A stretch of DNA of 5,085 bases from Opitutaceae bacterium (GTDB lineage Bacteria; Verrucomicrobiota; Verrucomicrobiia; Opitutales; Opitutaceae), in NCBI GenBank assembly GCA_016763045.1, contig JAESUN010000439.1, positions 1-5,085 on the forward strand, given 5' to 3'. The notes beneath the pieces were generated by a model. The model worked only from the letters and a program-made list of their open reading frames with translations. It had not been told where the DNA came from and did no database searches. The position numbers and the translations under genes are program-made. Below, piece by piece: positions 1-5,085 of the stretch. Each line of letters opens with the position of its first letter. The first letter of the stretch is position 1.

Positions 1-1407
<1,407 letters not shown>

Positions 1408-1446
1408 AGAGTCTGTAAAATTTGATAGTTTAAACGCGTGCGGGAG

Positions 1447-1469
1447 GGATGTTTCGCAAGAAAACATCC
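1447..1469 (-). repeat. Perfect 8-bp inverted repeat (hairpin) in the gltB leader
   Basis: GGATGTTT at 1447-1454 pairs perfectly with AAACATCC at 1462-1469 around a 7-base loop; a flanking G/T wobble at 1446 and 1470 could extend it. Read on the minus strand, it lies about 40 bases upstream of the gltB ATG. No T-run follows it in the gltB direction, so it does not look like a simple intrinsic terminator. It could be an mRNA leader hairpin or a protein-binding palindrome; which one is not shown by the sequence. Confidence 0.6.
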
Positions 1470-1477
1470 TGTAATCA

Positions 1478-1491
1478 GATTTCAGGAAATC
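1478..1491. repeat. Short inverted repeat GATTTC-AG-GAAATC upstream of gltB
   Basis: Two 6-base arms are exact reverse complements separated by only two bases, so the element is better suited to binding a dimeric protein than to folding as RNA. It lies 71 bases upstream of the gltB ATG and 8 bases from the hairpin at 1447-1469. A 6-bp arm can occur by chance in AT-rich DNA, so an operator role is only a possibility. Confidence 0.4.
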
Positions 1492-1580
1492 CCCGGCTTC
1501 TTTAGAACTAGCAAGAAAAGCATCAAAAAGAGTACTTTTCAATATTTAATTTCGCGGCAAATCGCTAAAAAGCGGTGCGG

Positions 1581-1612
1581 AAAAGTGTTTTTCGAGGTAA
1601 AAAGTGTTTTTC
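1581..1612. repeat. Tandem pair of identical 13-bp direct repeats upstream of gltB
   Basis: AAAAGTGTTTTTC occurs at 1581-1593 and again, without mismatch, at 1600-1612, giving a 19-bp start-to-start period. On the minus strand each reads GAAAAACACTTTT. Each copy is itself weakly palindromic (AAAA...TTTT). A related but degenerate AAAAG/CTTTT arrangement lies at 1526-1539. The pair starts 174 bases upstream of the gltB start codon and 58 bases after the rapA stop. Tandem sites upstream of a nitrogen-assimilation gene suggest regulator binding, but A/T-rich composition makes chance similarity easier. Confidence 0.5.
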
Positions 1613-1670
1613 CAGAAGGATTTACGGAATATGAATAAAGTTGTGGATTCTGTAGCTTCGAAGAGGATTT

Positions 1671-4505
1671 TTAAGCAGGTCCTTCGACGATTAAACGAAT
1701 CGAATCTAGGCGGATTCTGGCATTTTCGATCGCTTCGCAGTTTTCCAGGAGTTGTTCCTTGGCCAGGTCGATTTCCTCATCTCGCACGTGATCGTTGATC
1801 TTTTGGAGGTCGATAAGACGTTGTATGTCCATTCCGAGGGTTTCTTTGGCTTTGGACAATGCAGCGTTTTTCAAGGTCTGGGCTTTTGCGTTAGCTGACG
1901 TGTTGGCCTCGTCAACCATCCGTTTCAATAGATCTGTGTTGAATCCGGGTTTTTCGAGGAAACGATAGATGTTTCCGTCTTTCATAGAGTGAGCGTTGTT
2001 TTTGGGGCTTCGACTGTCTGTTAAATCATTGCCGAGGATATCTACCAGGATTCGAAGAGGGACAGGCGAGAGGAACTGATCCACATGCCATCGGGAGTGT
2101 GCCATGGTCTCCAGCATGAAAATGGCTTCCAATACGATGTTGGGTTCATCCGATTTCACCTGACAGAAGGAAGCAGTCCCTGTTGGAGAATTGATCAAGA
2201 GGTCGAGAGAATCGGAGAGGAGAGGATGATCCGGAGAAACGAAGAGAATGTCTTCGCGGGTAATGGCTCTTTGACGCTCGAAAGTCACCAGAGCACCTTC
2301 GTGAGGAAGGGAGGGGAAGCCTTCGATATAGGCATGGCTCGGATCGAGAAAGACATCGCCTTCTTCGTGCTCCACGATTTTTACCCCGAAGTGCTCCATG
2401 AGTTCGTAGATGAAGTTTTTGAGGAAGGGATCTGCATCCATTTCTCGAACTTGGTTGATCACTTGTTCGGCTACGCCGCTATCAAAGGAATTGAGCTCTA
2501 GTAGGCGATCACGACCATTTTTAAGTTTGTGGGAGAGTTCTTGGCGAAAGCGACTGGTCTCCTTGATTAAGGCGTCACGTTTTTGACATCCATTTACACT
2601 GTTGGGCTCGAGAGCGAGTGAGAGCAGGCGATCGTTAAATTTTGCTTGGTATTCATTGCCGCTGTGAGTGGACGCTTCAAAAGCGTTCAGCCCTCGATGG
2701 TACCATTCGAGAATAAACTCCTGACAGGATCCCTTTACGTATGGAACATGGATCTGGATGGTTTCGGTCTGACCAATGCGATCCAGGCGGCCTATCCGTT
2801 GTTCCAGTAGGCCGGGATTTAAAGGCAGATCCATGAAAACGAGATGGTGTGCAAATTGAAAGTTGCGGCCTTCGCTCCCAATTTCCGAGCAAATGAGTAA
2901 TTGGGCTCCGTCTTGTTCGGAAAACCAGGCGGCATTACGATCTCTACGCACAAGTGGAAGTCCTTCGTGAAATAAGCCTATTTTGACTTGGATTTTTTCG
3001 AGCAAGGCAGCTTCCAGCGCCAGTGTTTTGCGCTGTGTTTTACAGATTAAAAGGATCTTTTCGTTTTTGTGACTTCGCAGAAAGGAGGCCAGCCAGTCGA
3101 CTCGGGGATCTGCAGAGAAAGTATATCGAATATCGGATTCGTTTTCGGTAGCTTCGGCTTCCAGTTCTTTTCGCATCCGATCTTGCAAGGTTTGGTCGCC
3201 TTCAGGGAGTGGAACGGGGCAAAGTTTTCGTTTGGGAAATCCGCTCATATTTGCCCGCGTATTGCGGAAAATGACGCGGCCGGTGCCATGTTCGTCCAGG
3301 AGAGCTTTTAATAAAGCTTCTCTGGCTCCCTTTTTTTGTTGGGTGAGTGCAGTGAGATGCCTCTCCAGTCCATTGGGGTCTTTGTTAAAAATTCTTTTCA
3401 GAGCATTGAGGTCGTCCGAGCTTAGAGCTTCCTCTTCGATGATTCTACCCGCAACTGCTGCTACCAGGTTATACTCTTCGGATTCCTTTAAAAAGGAATC
3501 GTAGTCATTATAACGACTGGGGTCGAGGAGACGTAGGCGGGCGAAGTGGCCTTCTAACCCGAGTTGGGTAGGGGTGGCAGTTAACAGGAGTAGGCCTGGC
3601 GTGCTCTGAGCCAATTGTTCGACTGTGTCATACTCGGAGCTGGTACTTGCGGGAGTCCACTCAAGGTGATGCGCTTCATCAACGATGAGGATATCCCAAC
3701 CTGCTTCGATCGCTTGGGCTCGGCGGATCTCATTGTCGGCTAAGAAGGAAACACTGCAGAGCACCAATTGTTCATCGAGGAAGGGGTTCCCCTCGGGGGT
3801 GCTTCGTTCGGATGCGATACACCGGCTTTCATCAAAAATGCTGAACCAGAGATTGAATCTGCGGAGTAGTTCGACGAACCACTGATGAACCAGAGACTCT
3901 GGAACGAGGATGAGGGAACGACTCGCTTTGCCGACGGCAAGCAGTCGCTGTAAAATGAGACAGGCTTCAATCGTCTTTCCGAGACCAACTTCATCCGCCA
4001 ATAAGACTCGGGGTATCTGGCGGGAAGAGACTTCTTTTAAGATGTAAAACTGGTGAGGGATGAGATCAATGCGTCCACCCAGAAAGCCTCGGACATCGGA
4101 TTGCTTGAAAGTCGCCTGTGCCTGGAGAGATTTGTACCGAAGGTCAAAGACCTCACTGGGGTCTACTTGTCCTTTCAATAATCGTTCCTGAGCGGAGTTA
4201 ATGCTGAGTCGGCTCGAAATAGCATCCTCTCTGACGTCTTTCCCTTGGCCTGTGTAGACTAATAATCCGCTTTGTTCTGCAATGGATACGATAACGAGGG
4301 TGTCTCCGCTTTCGGTTTTGATCGTTTCCCCGATATTAAATTGAACTCTTTGGAGGACGGAGGCATTGGCCGCATAGATACGTTTTTCTCCTGTGGCAGG
4401 AAAATCAATGCCGAGTCGGCTTGTTTCGATACTCGTAAGGATTCCTAAACCCAGTTCGGGCTCAGGTAAACTGATGCAACGTTGTCCTTTGGTATGGAGA
4501 GACAT
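1671..4505 (-). CDS. rapA: RNA polymerase-associated SNF2-family ATPase RapA (HepA)
   Basis: Complete 944-residue homologue of RapA (968 in E. coli), an ATP-dependent Swi2/Snf2 translocase that binds RNA polymerase and promotes its recycling after transcription. It is cytoplasmic; no signal peptide or membrane segment is visible. Residues 1-110 match the RapA N-terminal SH3/Tudor-like pair, with GQR at 7-9, ELGLG at 17-21 and FPATGE at 35-40. The ATPase core shows all helicase motifs: Walker A DEVGLGKT (171-178, Lys177), Ia around VPESLVHQW (201-209), Walker B DEAHH (276-280), LLTATP (307-312), HEGL (513-516), SEIGSEGRNFQF (540-551) and motif VI QRIGRLDRIGQ (569-579). The RapA-specific tail (about 590-944) is present, with AITREDILFVSPDHPL (747-762) and a helical end finishing LDSIRLIVEGPA. 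The segment between FPKRKL (423-428) and DPRVDWL (466-472) is shorter than in E. coli RapA, explaining part of the length difference. The start is chosen because GQR lies one residue from its E. coli position. The family-specific N- and C-terminal regions argue against a generic SNF2 helicase. Confidence 0.95.
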   Translation of the reverse strand: MSLHTKGQRCISLPEPELGLGILTSIETSRLGIDFPATGEKRIYAANASVLQRVQFNIGETIKTESGDTLVIVSIAEQSGLLVYTGQGKDVREDAISSRLSINSAQERLLKGQVDPSEVFDLRYKSLQAQATFKQSDVRGFLGGRIDLIPHQFYILKEVSSRQIPRVLLADEVGLGKTIEACLILQRLLAVGKASRSLILVPESLVHQWFVELLRRFNLWFSIFDESRCIASERSTPEGNPFLDEQLVLCSVSFLADNEIRRAQAIEAGWDILIVDEAHHLEWTPASTSSEYDTVEQLAQSTPGLLLLTATPTQLGLEGHFARLRLLDPSRYNDYDSFLKESEEYNLVAAVAGRIIEEEALSSDDLNALKRIFNKDPNGLERHLTALTQQKKGAREALLKALLDEHGTGRVIFRNTRANMSGFPKRKLCPVPLPEGDQTLQDRMRKELEAEATENESDIRYTFSADPRVDWLASFLRSHKNEKILLICKTQRKTLALEAALLEKIQVKIGLFHEGLPLVRRDRNAAWFSEQDGAQLLICSEIGSEGRNFQFAHHLVFMDLPLNPGLLEQRIGRLDRIGQTETIQIHVPYVKGSCQEFILEWYHRGLNAFEASTHSGNEYQAKFNDRLLSLALEPNSVNGCQKRDALIKETSRFRQELSHKLKNGRDRLLELNSFDSGVAEQVINQVREMDADPFLKNFIYELMEHFGVKIVEHEEGDVFLDPSHAYIEGFPSLPHEGALVTFERQRAITREDILFVSPDHPLLSDSLDLLINSPTGTASFCQVKSDEPNIVLEAIFMLETMAHSRWHVDQFLSPVPLRILVDILGNDLTDSRSPKNNAHSMKDGNIYRFLEKPGFNTDLLKRMVDEANTSANAKAQTLKNAALSKAKETLGMDIQRLIDLQKINDHVRDEEIDLAKEQLLENCEAIENARIRLDSIRLIVEGPA

Positions 4506-4666
4506 TCGGTCTATTTGCCATAGAAGTAGGGGTAATCAAAAGCTTTTTTGAAAGGAATGAAAGAAAAGCAGACATTGTTCTACGATACCTGATCCCGTAG
4601 GAGTGATGATCCCTTTTGATGAAGCAGGTGCTTTTTCCTGTTCGCCAGGGACTTTTACGAGCTTGT
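4506..4666 (-). promoter_or_regulatory. Mannosidase-rapA intergenic region, presumed rapA promoter
   Basis: This 161-bp gap separates the mannosidase stop from the rapA ATG. No clear intrinsic terminator, consensus promoter or Shine-Dalgarno is visible. Two small motifs stand out: a 10-bp palindrome AAAAGCTTTT at 4538-4547, about 33 bases before the rapA start, and a 7-bp direct repeat TGATCCC at 4590-4596 and 4607-4613. An ATG at 4519-4521 on the minus strand is out of frame with rapA and is not a rival start. Confidence 0.4.
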
Positions 4667-5085
4667 CTACTGTTCTATCAGAAGGCTGATGACTTCATAG
4701 GGGGCGAAGCTTATGGTCTGCCCGTTGATGGACCCGGAGTCGTTTATGGGACGATCGAGCATGTCGATTTTTGTCAGAGTGCAGTTTTCAGCGAGTTTTA
4801 GTTTTGCCTGGCCTCGTTTTCCCAGAGTTTCATGAAGTCTGAGAATGAAGGATTTCTCGCCAACGGGTTTGGCCCATGAGGGGATGAGAGAATCACCTTC
4901 TTCGATGCCTTTAAAGAGAGATGAGAGAGGAGCACCTTGGTAAACGAGAGGGTGGCAAAAGAGGGTGTCTGCCAGAGCTGCTGGTTGTTCGTCCCTCTTA
5001 AGGCTTGAGTGATAAGCACCGACGGCAATACGAATGTGATGTTTGCCGATATCAGCATACTGTGGATCCGATTTTCCGATGTCAT
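4667..5085 (-). CDS. Alpha-mannosidase, glycoside hydrolase family 38, C-terminal 138 residues; 5' end beyond window
   Basis: The frame enters at the right edge (first full codon 5081-5083) and stays open to a TAG at 4667-4669, giving 138 residues. It resembles the C-terminal beta-sandwich region of GH38 alpha-mannosidases, which remove alpha-linked mannose from glycans. Features seen: a DPQYADIGKHHIRIAV stretch (6-20), corresponding to the family's D-x-G-x-H segment before the strand usually ending in PH; SLIPSWAKP (65-73); the characteristic FILRLHETLGKRGQAKL (79-95), matching the usual 'LRLYE..G.RG.A.L' pattern; a TKIDMLDRP segment (104-112); and the closing SFAPYEVISLLIEQ, matching the family's 'PFEI.TL.L' ending. 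The catalytic (beta/alpha) domain and nucleophile Asp are off the window, so activity and exact specificity cannot be judged. No signal peptide information is available. It lies 161 bp upstream of rapA on the same strand. Recognition is from remembered family patterns, not a search; a related beta-sandwich glycosidase is the main alternative. Confidence 0.8.
   Translation of the reverse strand, partial: DIGKSDPQYADIGKHHIRIAVGAYHSSLKRDEQPAALADTLFCHPLVYQGAPLSSLFKGIEEGDSLIPSWAKPVGEKSFILRLHETLGKRGQAKLKLAENCTLTKIDMLDRPINDSGSINGQTISFAPYEVISLLIEQ

Larger units (their letters stand above)
1408..1670 (-). promoter_or_regulatory. rapA-gltB intergenic region, presumed gltB promoter and leader
   Basis: This 263-bp AT-rich gap separates the rapA stop from the gltB start. 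It should contain the rapA transcript end and, since gltB is usually controlled on its own, probably a gltB promoter. I could not identify a convincing -35/-10 pair, a sigma-54 site or a rho-independent terminator (no GC-rich stem followed by a T-run on the minus strand). It does hold several repeat structures listed separately. The 20 bases before the gltB ATG are T- and A-rich with no purine-rich ribosome binding site. Short plus-strand ORFs cross it, but nothing supports them as genes. Confidence 0.5.

Noticed and set aside
1428..1439. GTTTAAAC next to ACGCGT, resembling engineered restriction sites (PmeI, MluI)
   Set aside because: These are short palindromes in otherwise natural intergenic sequence, with no vector or linker context; chance is sufficient.
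1563..1574. CGCT-AAAA-AGCG as a possible rapA terminator
   Set aside because: The stem is only 4 bp and no T-run follows it on the minus strand, so it is not a credible intrinsic terminator.
1438..1798. Two overlapping short plus-strand ORFs (1438-1638 and 1604-1798) in and beyond the rapA-gltB gap
   Set aside because: Their products are low-complexity and basic, with no known domain, and the second runs antisense into rapA. They are explained by AT-rich non-coding DNA.
2085..2501. Plus-strand ORF of 138 codons within rapA
   Set aside because: It is antisense to the conserved RapA C-terminal region; the opposite strand explains the open frame.
4616..4801. Plus-strand ORF of 61 codons
   Set aside because: It is mostly antisense to the mannosidase C-terminus and has no recognisable features.
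4798..5085. Minus-strand ORF of 95 codons at the right edge
   Set aside because: Another minus-strand frame over the same bases gives a continuous GH38 mannosidase C-terminus; the 95-residue product resembles nothing I recognise.

Overview
The window holds parts of three protein genes, all read from the minus strand, so transcription runs from high to low coordinates. In transcription order they are: the last 138 codons of a GH38-type alpha-mannosidase (4667-5085, 5' end outside the window); a complete 944-residue RapA/HepA-type SNF2-family ATPase (1671-4505); and the first 469 codons of the large subunit of glutamate synthase, GltB (1-1407, 3' end outside the window). The gaps between them are 161 bp (4506-4666) and 263 bp (1408-1670). 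No tRNA, rRNA, CRISPR array, insertion sequence or phage-like gene was seen. The two edge genes are easy to miss because each lacks one end, and the strand or frame opposite each carries a misleading shorter ORF.

The organism is a bacterium of moderate GC. GltB has the bacterial layout with a short propeptide ahead of the catalytic Cys. The rapA gene closely follows the gammaproteobacterial family along its whole length. However, neither visible start codon (rapA, gltB) has a recognisable Shine-Dalgarno sequence, and a GH38 mannosidase next door suggests a saccharide-degrading lifestyle. My low-confidence inference is a marine-type Verrucomicrobiota (Opitutae-like) or a similar lineage rather than an enterobacterium.

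The three genes look like independent housekeeping or catabolic functions: glycan trimming, RNA polymerase recycling, and ammonia assimilation through GS-GOGAT. They share a strand, but the gaps are too wide for a tightly coupled operon. The most structured non-coding stretch is the gltB leader at 1408-1670. It holds an 8-bp perfect hairpin, a 6-bp inverted repeat and a tandem pair of identical 13-bp direct repeats, and is the best candidate for regulatory DNA or RNA here. I found no convincing evidence of a new biological system; the coding content is recognisable throughout.
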